A DNA stretch of 64,000 bases from Clostridiales bacterium (GTDB taxonomy: Bacteria > Bacillota > Clostridia > Oscillospirales > Acutalibacteraceae). Where the stretch lies: assembly GCA_019418545.1 (NCBI GenBank), contig DYBQ01000002.1, positions 117,131 to 181,130 on the forward strand. Reading direction: 5' to 3'. Of this stretch, positions 42,448-51,400 are shown piece after piece. Numbering within the stretch: the stretch's first letter is position 1; each line of letters begins with the position of its first letter. Below the pieces are notes generated by a model that saw nothing but the letters and a program-made list of their open reading frames with translations, was not told the origin of the DNA and did not search any database. The translations under genes were made by a program, and so were the position numbers.

Positions 42448-43527
42448 TTAGTCAAAATAGATTGGCTTGCCCTCTGCCGCAGACTTATAAATGGCTTCCA
42501 AAATCTTGGTTACCACAATAGCCTGCTCTGGCTTTACCACCACTTCGGTGTCGTTCTTCACCGCATCAATCCACATACGGGCTTCGATATCCTGGGGTTC
42601 TGCTGCGCCGCCGTCAAAGAAGGCTACGCCGCCAGCTGCTAAATCCACCTTTTCCACAACCTGCTTGCCGTACTTCACTTTGTTAATACGCAGGCCATCC
42701 TTCATATCTGCACCAGCCTTTACGCCACACAGGGAGGTCTTGGCCTCGTCCACATCCAGACTGTTCAGGGCCCAGGAAGCTTCCAGATTGATGGTTGCGC
42801 CGTTCTTCATAACGATATAACCGAAAGCGGAGTCTTCCACAGTGAACTCCTCGGGGTTCCAGTCGCCCCAGGCATTGCCGGTTTCGGTCTGGTTTCCCAG
42901 CTTCTTATATACGCTGCCCACCACCATTTTGGGCTCGTAGTTATTCATCATCCAAAGGGTCAAATCCAATGCATGGGTACCGATATCGATGAGGGGACCG
43001 CCGCCCTGCTCTTCTTCGTTCAGGAACACGCCCCAAGTGGGAACAGCTCTTCTGCGGATGGCGTGGGCCTTGCCATAATAAATTTCGCCCAGTTCATCGT
43101 TGTCGCAGGCTCTCTTCAGATACCAAGAGTCAGCACGATAACGGTTCTGATAGCCGATGGTGAGCTTCTTGCCGGTGCGGTTGGCGGCGTCAATCATCTT
43201 CTGGGCTTCTGCGGTGTTGATAGCCATGGGCTTTTCACACATAACATGCTTGCCAGCTTCCAGCGCATCCACAGTGATAAAGCTGTGTTCGCGGTTGGGC
43301 GTCAGCACATGTACCACATCGATGGTCTCGTCCTTGAGCAGCTCTTTGTAGTCCACATAGACCTTTGCGCCCTCAACGCCGAACTGCTTTGCTGCCTTTT
43401 CTGCGCGCTCTACAATAATGTCGCAGAAAGCTACCATTTCCACATCCGGCAACTTGCTCAATGCAGGCATGTGTTTGTTGTTGGCGATTCCTCCGCAGCC
43501 GATAATACCAATTCTTACCTTATCCAT
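42448..43527 (-). CDS. Gfo/Idh/MocA oxidoreductase (keto-sugar type)
   Basis: A 359-residue NAD(P)-dependent dehydrogenase. The Rossmann loop VRIGIIGCGGIANNKHMPAL is at the start, VMCEKPMAIN holds the catalytic Lys, and GGGPLIDIGTHALDLTLWMM is the substrate-binding helix. The start is MDKVRIG at 43527, with AAAGGAG upstream; an upstream in-frame extension lacks a ribosome site. It is the first enzyme gene after the LacI gene (73-base gap). With a second dehydrogenase in the same operon, one could oxidise and the other reduce the sugar at different steps. Confidence 0.85.
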   Translation of the reverse strand: MDKVRIGIIGCGGIANNKHMPALSKLPDVEMVAFCDIIVERAEKAAKQFGVEGAKVYVDYKELLKDETIDVVHVLTPNREHSFITVDALEAGKHVMCEKPMAINTAEAQKMIDAANRTGKKLTIGYQNRYRADSWYLKRACDNDELGEIYYGKAHAIRRRAVPTWGVFLNEEEQGGGPLIDIGTHALDLTLWMMNNYEPKMVVGSVYKKLGNQTETGNAWGDWNPEEFTVEDSAFGYIVMKNGATINLEASWALNSLDVDEAKTSLCGVKAGADMKDGLRINKVKYGKQVVEKVDLAAGGVAFFDGGAAEPQDIEARMWIDAVKNDTEVVVKPEQAIVVTKILEAIYKSAAEGKPIYFD

Positions 43528-43600
43528 GCTGATTTCTCCTTTAATATAAACTTGATATCTTTCAAGAGGATTTCTCCTCTGGACTTCCATATAAAAAATT

Positions 43601-44602
43601 TTACCTTTTTCTCCTACCTGTAGACTCCCGCAGCACCAATTCGTGGGGAAGCAGGACAAGTCTGGAAGGAGCTTCAAGATTTTCTATCTTTTCTGCCAGC
43701 AAAGCAACGGCTGCTGCCCCTATTTTCTTTCTTGGCTGAGAAACGGTACTGATAGTCGGTGTGACAATCTGGCTCATAGTCGTATTATCAAACCCCAGCA
43801 CATCCACCTCTTGGCCGGGCATGATTCCTCTGGACAATAATTCTTTTACCACACCGGCAGCAAGCTCGTCCGAAACGGCGAAAATAGCGTCAGGCGGCTC
43901 TGAAAGGTCCATCAGCTTTCGACAGGCTCCCATGCCGGCCCGATAGGTATATTCATAGTGGTTAATTATGTATTCTTTTCGAATTTGGATTCCTCTCTGC
44001 ATCAAAGCCTGACAATAACCTTCTGTACGCAGACGGGCTGAATAGACTTCTTCATTGGAAATAATGGCAATTCGTCGCCGCCCTCCCTCAGTCAGAGCCA
44101 TGACAGCATCGTATCCCGCTTTTCGATTATCAATGCCTACAGCCGAAAGCGGCGTCCCTTCACTCCATTCGCTGCACATTACCAGTGGATATTCCTTGCC
44201 TTGCTGTTCCAATTCTTCGGCTCCAAGTGTACTGCCCAGCAGAATAATTCCATCCACACTTCTGTTTGGCAGCATCTCCAGGTACCCTTTCTCAATTTCC
44301 CTGTTGTTATGGGTAGCTGAAATAATAACCTGTAGGCCTCGTTTTCCCGCTTCCGTTTCCATTCCACGAATTACACCAGAAAGGAATTGGTTGGATAATG
44401 AAGGCATTAAAACCAGAATCCTCCCTGTATTTTTCCGACGGAGATTTCGGCCCAAAATATTGGGGGTATATCCCAAATCTTCAATTACCTTTGCCACATG
44501 TATACGGGTTTTTTCGGATACATTTTTGTCATGATTCAGCACACGGGAAACTGTTGCAACCGATACTTGAGCTGCCTTTGCCACCTCTTTAATGGTTATC
44601 AT
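43601..44602 (-). CDS. LacI-family repressor of the keto-sugar operon
   Basis: A 333-residue regulator: N-terminal HTH MITIKEVAKAAQVSVATVSR with hinge helix (residues 1-60), then a periplasmic-binding-protein-like sensor domain (VDGIILLGST, AVGIDNRKAGYDAV, DVLGFDNTTMSQIV). The start is the ATG at 44602, with GGAGG seven bases upstream. TGTAATCGATTACA, a typical LacI-family palindrome, lies between its -10 box and its start codon, so it should repress itself. No second copy precedes the enzyme genes, which suggests read-through from the repressor promoter. Confidence 0.9.
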   Translation of the reverse strand: MITIKEVAKAAQVSVATVSRVLNHDKNVSEKTRIHVAKVIEDLGYTPNILGRNLRRKNTGRILVLMPSLSNQFLSGVIRGMETEAGKRGLQVIISATHNNREIEKGYLEMLPNRSVDGIILLGSTLGAEELEQQGKEYPLVMCSEWSEGTPLSAVGIDNRKAGYDAVMALTEGGRRRIAIISNEEVYSARLRTEGYCQALMQRGIQIRKEYIINHYEYTYRAGMGACRKLMDLSEPPDAIFAVSDELAAGVVKELLSRGIMPGQEVDVLGFDNTTMSQIVTPTISTVSQPRKKIGAAAVALLAEKIENLEAPSRLVLLPHELVLRESTGRRKR

Positions 44603-44615
44603 ATCTGCACCTCCA

Positions 44616-44629
44616 TGTAATCGATTACA
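44616..44629. promoter_or_regulatory. LacI-family operator
   Basis: TGTAATCGATTACA is a perfect 14-bp palindrome with the central CG typical of LacI/CcpA-class sites, placed just downstream of the -10 box. Confidence 0.8.
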
Positions 44630-44635
44630 ATGACT

Positions 44636-44663
44636 ATTATACAAACATCTTTTTGAAATACAA
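44636..44663 (-). promoter_or_regulatory. predicted promoter of LacI gene and operon
   Basis: TTGTAT, 16 bases, TATAAT on the minus strand. The rest of the 337-base gap up to the divergent LCP gene is AT-rich. It contains a TATAAT about 85 bases before the LCP gene without a convincing -35. Confidence 0.6.
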
Positions 44664-44939
44664 GTTGTAATTTTGACGGTTTTACAATCTTTTGTTTGTG
44701 CATTTTTCTCGGGTTATTTTGGTTTTTTATTACTATAAGCTTTTTGAAGTACTCTCTTGAAAAAAATAAATTTCTTTTGTTTGCTTTACCAATTTTCACC
44801 CATTTTTCACTTGTGGAATTATTGATGGTTTTCCCTGCGATATAATAGGTCAATAAGTGTCGAAAATTAGAGGCTGCCGTTTTTTGTCTTTGCTTGCAGC
44901 CTGTCACCCCACTGCTATTCTTTTAAGGAGATGAATCTG

Positions 44940-46109
44940 TTGAGCGAGATGCCCAAAAAGAATCCCCAGGAAAATGATTACCAACAGGACAATGTGGTGG
45001 ATATTTCTTCTTCGTCCAAAAAGAAAACATCAAAAAAACGTTTGGCGGTAAATATTGGCATCACTTTTCTTAGTGTATTGTTTATAGTAGCCGGTTCAGC
45101 CGCTCTGTATGCCAATTCCCTTTTGTCCAAATATCAATATGTGGAGGAAGAACCCTCTGTTTCCAAAACTCCCATTGGTACGGTCAATACACCTACAGAA
45201 GAAATGGGCGAGGCCGAGATGGTTGACGGTATGTATCATGACGATATGGTTACCAATATTCTTCTTTTGGGTGTGGATGACTATACGCCCAATGACCCTG
45301 GGCGCAGTGATTCCATGCTGATGGTTTCTTTGGACCGGAGACATAAAAAATTAAAGCTGACCTCTTTTATGCGCGATACCTTTGTGTCCATCCCCGGCTA
45401 TCAGTACTATAAACTGAATACGGGTTACTTTTTGGGCGGCGCGCCGTTACAGGTAAAAACCATTGAAAAAAACTTTCAGGTTGATATTGACCGGTATGTG
45501 ATTATTGATTTTGAAGCATTTCCTAAAATTATTGATGCATTGGGTGGCATTACCGTTACGCTGAGTGCAGCGGAAGCTGAAGAAATGAACCGTAAATCCG
45601 GTGAAACTGGTGCAGTGGAAGGCGTAAATGATTTGAGTGGCGCACAGGCCCGATATTATTCCCGTATTCGCAACTGTAAGTATACGGACCCTGATACGGG
45701 TGATGTTTATTATGACGATTACGGACGGATTCGCCGGCAGCAGCGGGTTATGGATATTTTGGTTGAAAACTTTAAGGATGTGGATGCCGGAAAAATTTTG
45801 ACACTGGCCAACGAAATTGTCCCTTATCTGATTAGTAATATCAGCCCGGATGAAATGCTGACATTGGCAACCGATGCTCTAACTTATATGAGTTATCCCA
45901 TTGAAACCTGTCAGATGCCTAACAACGAGCTGCATTATGGTGATACTCTTTACTTATCTTATATTGATGGACCTTATAGCGTTTTGGTCCCTGACACCCT
46001 GGAAGATAATGTACTCTTCCTGAACCGCTTTATTTATGAAGATTCCTTCCCAGAACTGGCAGAATTTAAATTGCCTAGTGAGCAAACTACCTCTTCTGAA
46101 GCGGAATAA
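44940..46109 (+). CDS. LCP-family cell-wall ligase (LytR-CpsA-Psr)
   Basis: A 389-residue single-pass membrane protein: cytoplasmic Lys-rich N-terminus, a membrane segment near 38-57, then the LCP domain (~100-320). Motifs are LLLGVDDYTPNDPGRSDSML, SFMRDTFVSIPG and YYSRIRNCKYTDPDTGD with GRIRRQQRV, which bind the polyprenyl-phosphate glycopolymer. The family attaches teichoic acids or capsule to peptidoglycan. The start is probably the TTG at 44940, nine bases after AAGGAG; the ATG at 44931 touches the site. Confidence 0.9.
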   Translation: MSEMPKKNPQENDYQQDNVVDISSSSKKKTSKKRLAVNIGITFLSVLFIVAGSAALYANSLLSKYQYVEEEPSVSKTPIGTVNTPTEEMGEAEMVDGMYHDDMVTNILLLGVDDYTPNDPGRSDSMLMVSLDRRHKKLKLTSFMRDTFVSIPGYQYYKLNTGYFLGGAPLQVKTIEKNFQVDIDRYVIIDFEAFPKIIDALGGITVTLSAAEAEEMNRKSGETGAVEGVNDLSGAQARYYSRIRNCKYTDPDTGDVYYDDYGRIRRQQRVMDILVENFKDVDAGKILTLANEIVPYLISNISPDEMLTLATDALTYMSYPIETCQMPNNELHYGDTLYLSYIDGPYSVLVPDTLEDNVLFLNRFIYEDSFPELAEFKLPSEQTTSSEAE

Positions 46110-46125
46110 ATATATTAATGCATAT

Positions 46126-46161
46126 AAAAAGAGGCCCGGAGAAATCCTCCGAGTCTCTTTT
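46126..46161 (+). terminator. terminator of LCP gene
   Basis: AAAAAGAG-CGGAG pairs with CTCCG-CTCTTTT with two internal mismatches, then a T-rich stretch. Confidence 0.7.
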
Positions 46162-46313
46162 ATTGTTGAGGGTGATTTAAACTGAATTTTGAGTATATTT
46201 TTATTACTCTTTTTTAGTTGGCCATTGAAACCATCCTATGTTCTCCTACCTTTTTAGACAATTTATGAATAAATTGCTGAAAATTTGAAAATAAAAATTG
46301 GTAAAATCATATA

Positions 46314-46342
46314 TTGCCGATTTGTCTGCTACCACGTATACT
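46314..46342 (+). promoter_or_regulatory. predicted promoter of purine permease gene
   Basis: TTGCCG, 17 bases, TATACT; transcription would start near 46350, giving a leader of about 125 bases. Confidence 0.55.
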
Positions 46343-46356
46343 TTTAAGTAAGGAAA

Positions 46357-46396
46357 CCCGGCATGGAGCGCTACTGTTGGAACGCCCCTTGCCGGG
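46357..46396 (+). promoter_or_regulatory. GC-rich hairpin in purine permease leader
   Basis: CCCGGCA pairs with TGCCGGG and the stem continues with GG-GCG/CGC-CC around a 12-base loop. TTCGTTTTTCC follows, so it could act as an attenuator. No canonical purine riboswitch aptamer is visible in this leader. Confidence 0.5.
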
Positions 46397-46476
46397 ATGT
46401 TCGTTTTTCCATTGAAGAAAGGAACGAACAGAATTTTTGGAAGCGCTTTGGGCGCTGGAAAGGAATGGTATTTTAC

Positions 46477-47865
46477 ATGGCAGAAAAAGTCAAAAACGTG
46501 ATTCACCCAAAAGGTGACTTCTTCGATTTGAAGAGAAATCACACCAACGTGCGCACCGAAATTGTAGCCGGTTTAACAACCTTCTTTACAATGGCGTACA
46601 TCATCTTTGTTAACCCGCAGGTGTTGGGAGACGCTGGTATGGATACCGGCGCAGTTATGTTGGCAACCTGTATTTCCGCAGCTATTGGCACTGTACTGAT
46701 TGGTCTTTTGTCTAACTATCCTCTGGCGCAGGCTCCTGGAATGGGATTGAACGCATTTTTTGCCTATACAATTTGTGGCCAGTTTGGATACAGCTGGCAG
46801 GCAGGTTTGGCCGCCGTGTTTATTTCCGGCGTTCTCTTCATTATTCTCACAGCCACTGGTGCACGTGAGGCTATTGTCAATGCAATTCCCCTTCCCATAA
46901 AAAAAGCTATCAGCGGTGGTATTGGCCTGTTTATCGCAATTGTTGCCCTTAAGAGTGCCGGTATTGTTGTTGGAAGCGAAAGCACACTGGTAACTCTTGG
47001 TGATTTTAGCAATCCTGTTGTGCTGCTGAGCATTATTGGATTGATTATTACCATCCTGCTGGTCGTCTGGAATGTGAAAGGCGGACTGTTTATCAGCATC
47101 CTCTTGACTTCTGTTGTTGGCGCCTTTATGCAGTATGTTCTTCACCTTCCTATCGGTTTACCCGAAACGGTTTCGCTCGGAAGCTTCCCTTCACTTGCTC
47201 CTACTTTTGGAAAATTCCTTGAAGGCTTTGGCGAACTGCTCAATCTGGAGCAGGGGGTTGGTGTCGCCATTTTCTCTTTAATTTCCGTTTTGATTTCCCT
47301 GACTATGGTGGACATGTTTGACACAGTTGGCACCCTGTATGGTACTGCTGGCAAAGCTGGTTTCTTAACCAAAGATGGTAAACTGCCTAACGCTGGACGT
47401 GCAATGCTGGCAGATGCTATTGCAACTTCTACCGGTTCTGTAATGGGTACTTCCACTGTTACAACTTTTGTAGAATCCAGCGCCGGTATTTCTGCCGGTG
47501 GCCGCACTGGTTTGACAAGTTTGACTGCTGCTGCATGCTTTGTAATTGCCATTTTCCTCTCTCCTTTCCTGGGCTTTATTCCCAGCGCTGCAACCTCTCC
47601 GGTTTTGGTTGTGGTTGGCGTTATGATGATGGCTGGCGTTCGCGATGTGGATTGGAATGATATGGAAATTGCTATTCCTGCTTTCCTGACAATTGCCATG
47701 ATGCCTTTTGCATACAGCATTTCTGAAGGCATTGCTTTTGGCTGCATTAGCTATACCATTATTAAAGTATGCCGTGGAAAGTTTAAGGAAGTCCATCCTG
47801 TTATGTATGCAATTTCCCTTTTATTCATCATTCGATATATCATATTAATCGTAAATGCTGGATAA
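46477..47865 (+). CDS. AzgA/PbuG-type purine permease (NCS2 superfamily)
   Basis: A 462-residue transporter with about 12-14 membrane segments. NHTNVRTEIVAGLTTFFTMA, YIIFVNP, APGMGLNAFFAY and EGVGVAIF-like helices match the hypoxanthine/guanine:proton symporters (AzgA, PbuG, PbuO). TSTVTTFVESSAGISAGGRT is the substrate-site signature. I chose the ATG at 46477 because GGAAAGG upstream is too close to the alternative ATG at 46465, although its own spacing (13 bases) is long. It is a single gene with its own promoter, leader hairpin and terminator. Confidence 0.88.
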   Translation: MAEKVKNVIHPKGDFFDLKRNHTNVRTEIVAGLTTFFTMAYIIFVNPQVLGDAGMDTGAVMLATCISAAIGTVLIGLLSNYPLAQAPGMGLNAFFAYTICGQFGYSWQAGLAAVFISGVLFIILTATGAREAIVNAIPLPIKKAISGGIGLFIAIVALKSAGIVVGSESTLVTLGDFSNPVVLLSIIGLIITILLVVWNVKGGLFISILLTSVVGAFMQYVLHLPIGLPETVSLGSFPSLAPTFGKFLEGFGELLNLEQGVGVAIFSLISVLISLTMVDMFDTVGTLYGTAGKAGFLTKDGKLPNAGRAMLADAIATSTGSVMGTSTVTTFVESSAGISAGGRTGLTSLTAAACFVIAIFLSPFLGFIPSAATSPVLVVVGVMMMAGVRDVDWNDMEIAIPAFLTIAMMPFAYSISEGIAFGCISYTIIKVCRGKFKEVHPVMYAISLLFIIRYIILIVNAG

Positions 47866-47880
47866 TATCGCCTAATTGTA

Positions 47881-47923
47881 CCCCCGGACAATCATCATAC
47901 TGACGATTGTCCGGGGATTTTTT
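47881..47923 (+). terminator. terminator of purine permease gene
   Basis: CCCCCGGACAATC and GATTGTCCGGGG pair over 12 bases, then TTTTTT. Confidence 0.9.
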
Positions 47924-47958
47924 ATGATTCACTTTTGGTTATGATGCAGGAGGCTTGT

Positions 47959-48366
47959 ATGAAAAGCCGAGTTATTTTTCTTTCTCAATTGATAGCTTTT
48001 TCTCTAACCGCAGTCTCGCTGGTGCTCTATTTCTTTCTACCAAAACAAATTCCTGCTTTTTGGAGCCCTGATTTTTTAATATTTGTTCCACGTGAGTTTG
48101 TTTTTATAATTCCACTCATTGCAATCCTACTTTCTGTCTTTCTCCATCCCATTTTATTGCTATATTGCAAAAGTCGCCCTAGCCGCCTTTTGGCCCGGAT
48201 AATCCCTGCTAATTTGGTTGCTGTTCTGACATTTTTTCATCTATGGATACTCTTATGGATTTTTATTCCCAACATTCCCATATTTGCTCCTTTACCTATT
48301 TTTTCTTTTTGTTTTATTGTGATTCTTTTTAATGTCGGAGTCATTTACCGCTATCGCTATAAATAA
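47959..48366 (+). CDS. small multi-pass membrane protein, unknown function
   Basis: A 135-residue protein with four predicted membrane segments, MKSRVIFLSQLIAFSLTAVS onward; PKQIPAFWSPDFLIFVPREF forms the first outside loop. That loop recalls the short DUF1648-type segment (P..IP.HW...G), but the match is weak. AGGAGG lies five bases before the ATG at 47959. It stands alone between two terminators. No function assigned. Confidence 0.6.
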   Translation: MKSRVIFLSQLIAFSLTAVSLVLYFFLPKQIPAFWSPDFLIFVPREFVFIIPLIAILLSVFLHPILLLYCKSRPSRLLARIIPANLVAVLTFFHLWILLWIFIPNIPIFAPLPIFSFCFIVILFNVGVIYRYRYK

Positions 48367-48371
48367 TCAAA

Positions 48372-48410
48372 ACAAAATCCCCCCATCCAATTTGGATGGG
48401 GGGATTTTGT
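48372..48410. terminator. bidirectional terminator
   Basis: Arms ACAAAATCCCCCCATCC and its complement, T-rich on both sides; it lies between the convergent small membrane gene and the first GH85 gene. Confidence 0.85.
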
Positions 48411-48465
48411 TTTTCAGGGTTATCTAAAACAATGTCTTAAAAGAGAAGACACTTATGATTGTAAA

Positions 48466-51400
48466 TCACTTGCACAGACGACGACGGAAGAGGTATACGC
48501 CAGCACCTGCAACTGTCATCATAACTGCCAGCAACAGGATGGGAGTTACATCATCAGCAGTGGTAGGAGTTTCTTCCTGGGTGCCTTCTGCCGGTTTTTC
48601 ATTGTTCCCATTCTCGCCTTCGTTGTCAGAAGAGCCAGTGTCAGAGGTGTTTCCACTATTTCCAGTGTCCCCTGTATCCTCGTTATTTCCACCTTCGTCT
48701 TCCTTCAGTTCCAGACTCTCTATTGCATTTTCAAGCTTCTCGACAGCTGTATCTACCTGATTCTGCTCGTCTTCGCTCAGGCTTTCATCTGCCAGCACTA
48801 TATTTGCGCTGCGCAATGCTGCCTTCAGAACATTTACACTTTCTACTGTGTACTTAGACAAATCCATACTTTCTGCCTTGTTCACCAAGTCTTCCAGTAT
48901 GCTCTTGTCTGCCTTATACTTCTGCATCAGGATTGCATTCAACAGTTCATCTGCTACCGGCTGAATGTCGCTTTCCATTGCATCTCCGTCTTCCGCTACC
49001 TTCTTTGCGGCTTCCAGAGCATCCACCAGTTTCTGCCAGTTGTCCTGTACATACTTATCCTGATTCGGAATCATGCTTTCTGCCTTTGCTATCAGCATTT
49101 CCAGATTGGTCTTGTCGCCCTGAACCAGGCCCAAGCCCCAAATGCCTTCCAGCAAATCATTCCATGCTGCATCTACTTCTTCCTGAGTAGCTGTACTATT
49201 CTCCAGAACTTCAGCTGCCTTAGCCAGTGCATCTTCAAAGAACTTCTTGGCACTGTCGGTTACACCTTCGGTGCTCAGAGTCTTTGCATAATCATAGGTC
49301 TTCTGCAGCAGGGTCTTGTTCGGGCGAGCCACAATTACTTTAGCAGTTCCAATGCAATCAGGATTTTCATTAGAGGTTGCGGTTACAATCATTTCTGTTG
49401 CGGTCTCATCTGTACCCAGGAACAATTGACCATTAGTAATCATAGTTCCATCGCTGGTATTTCCGGAAATGCTCCAAGTAACAGTCTCGTCCTCGGCGCC
49501 TTCCACAATTGCGGTAAACTGGCCCTTTTGACCAGGATTCGGGTCTACTACCAGTTCAGCCGGGTCGATGGTTACTGTAATATCAGGTTCTACCACTTCA
49601 TCAGTAACTGTAACAGTAGCAGTTGCAGATTTTTCTTCATCCAACTTGGAGGTTGCGGTTACGGTCAAGGTCTTGGCTGTTTCATTCACGGAAATGCGCA
49701 GAGTACCATCGGCCTTGATTACGGTGTTCTCATGCTCGTTGCCTTCCACGGTCCAGGTAACTGCCTGGGTCGGGTCGCCTTCACCAGCTACGACTGCTGT
49801 AAACTTCTGAGTTGCGCCCTTACCCAGTTCAATGCTCTCGGGGTCAACGGTCACGCTGGTTACAGTTGCGCCACTGTTTTCCACCAGACCACGTACGGAA
49901 GCATCCAAAGCAATCTCAGCTTTTTCTACCTGCAAACGGTCTACATCGCCGGATTTTATCATTTCTCTTGCTGCTTCCACTTGCTCCATAAACCGGCTAT
50001 AGCTGGAAGCAGTGTAGTTTTCTTCTGCGTATTGAGCAGCATATTCTTCTGCCAGTTCGCCCAGACGCTGTGTGTTAGCCTTTCCACGAAGGTTTGCATA
50101 TGCTTCCGCCAAGGTAGCACGAGCTGCTTCTGCAGTTGCAGTGTCTACACCAGCTTCAACTGCTTTTGCTGCGGTCAGTGCCTCTTCAAAGGCCGGCCAA
50201 GTTGCAGAAGTGCAGTCTTCTTCGGTGTTTACTTCACAACGGTCAATCAGCTCCTGCAAGCCACTCAGGTCTGCTGTCAGAGTCATCGGGTCGTCATATT
50301 CGATAGCAAAGCGCTCAGAAGTAGGTCTTCCGGATACATTAACCTCATAGTACACTGTGCCGCCGGCAGTATTTAACGGTACACCAGAAATTGTTACTGT
50401 ACCATCTGCTGCACGATTAGAATGCAGAATGGGGTTATTGGAATCTGCAGAGTCATAAACTGTAACTTCTGCATTTTCGGGCAGGTCAGTCAAAGTCAAA
50501 ACGCCGTAACGCTGACGAGCAGTACCATATTGGCTGCTGGGATTTACAACTTCAGTCAACTGGAAGCCACGGACAGAGCCCTTTAGTTCTTCTGTAGGCT
50601 TGCTGATGGCATCTCCGGTTTCAGGTGCGTACTCCACGCTGTAACGGGCGCTGTGGAGAACTTCTCCGCCGGATTCGTCCAAAATCTCGTAGAAGAGACG
50701 TCCACCTTCAGGATTCAAATCCAGATTTTCAAATTCTGCAATACCTACCGAACGCTGTTTGTAGGATTCATCGGGCTGAGTTGCCTTTACCTGTGCAATT
50801 GGTTCTTCAGCGGTCAGGCTGTCATACAGCTTAACCACACCGGTATTCTCACTGAAGACACCATTCTTATCGCCATAGGAGCCGGAGGTATACAGCATAC
50901 CAACGTTATCCACTACTACGGTATCGGTAGCGCCTTCATTATTATGGACGGTTACATTGCGGGCAAGCGGTACAGACGGTGCGGCTACGGACAGAACACC
51001 CGGCTCTTCGTATACCTGGAATTCATAGATACGGATTGCACCCCATGCACTGTTGTCACTATCTGTAACATTCAACTTAATATAACGGGCATAAATAGGC
51101 TCAGACAGATTGCGGTCCGTTATATTCTGTTTGTTGCCAGTTACGGAATCCACTTTGGTAAATTCCATATTCTTCACTCTGGTTCTGCTTGCTTCGTCAT
51201 CACCAGTCAGTAACGGTTGTCCATCATCGGGAGCATACTGGAAGTCAAAGTCGACGGTGTTCATATCCACACCTTCGCCAGCACCACGGGCATTCGCATG
51301 ATAAACAACCCATCTGGAAATTTCTTTTTCTTCTCCCAAATCAATAACTGCATAGCCAGTGGGGGCAGTGGAGCACCACTTACTGTTGGAGATAACGCCG

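Noticed and set aside
43528..43600. LacI operator directly before the first dehydrogenase gene
   Set aside because: No CG-centred palindrome is present; only a short AGAGGA/TCCTCT hairpin, so separate control is not supported.
46163..46476. Guanine/adenine riboswitch upstream of the purine permease
   Set aside because: The conserved core segments of purine aptamers are not found in either strand of the leader.
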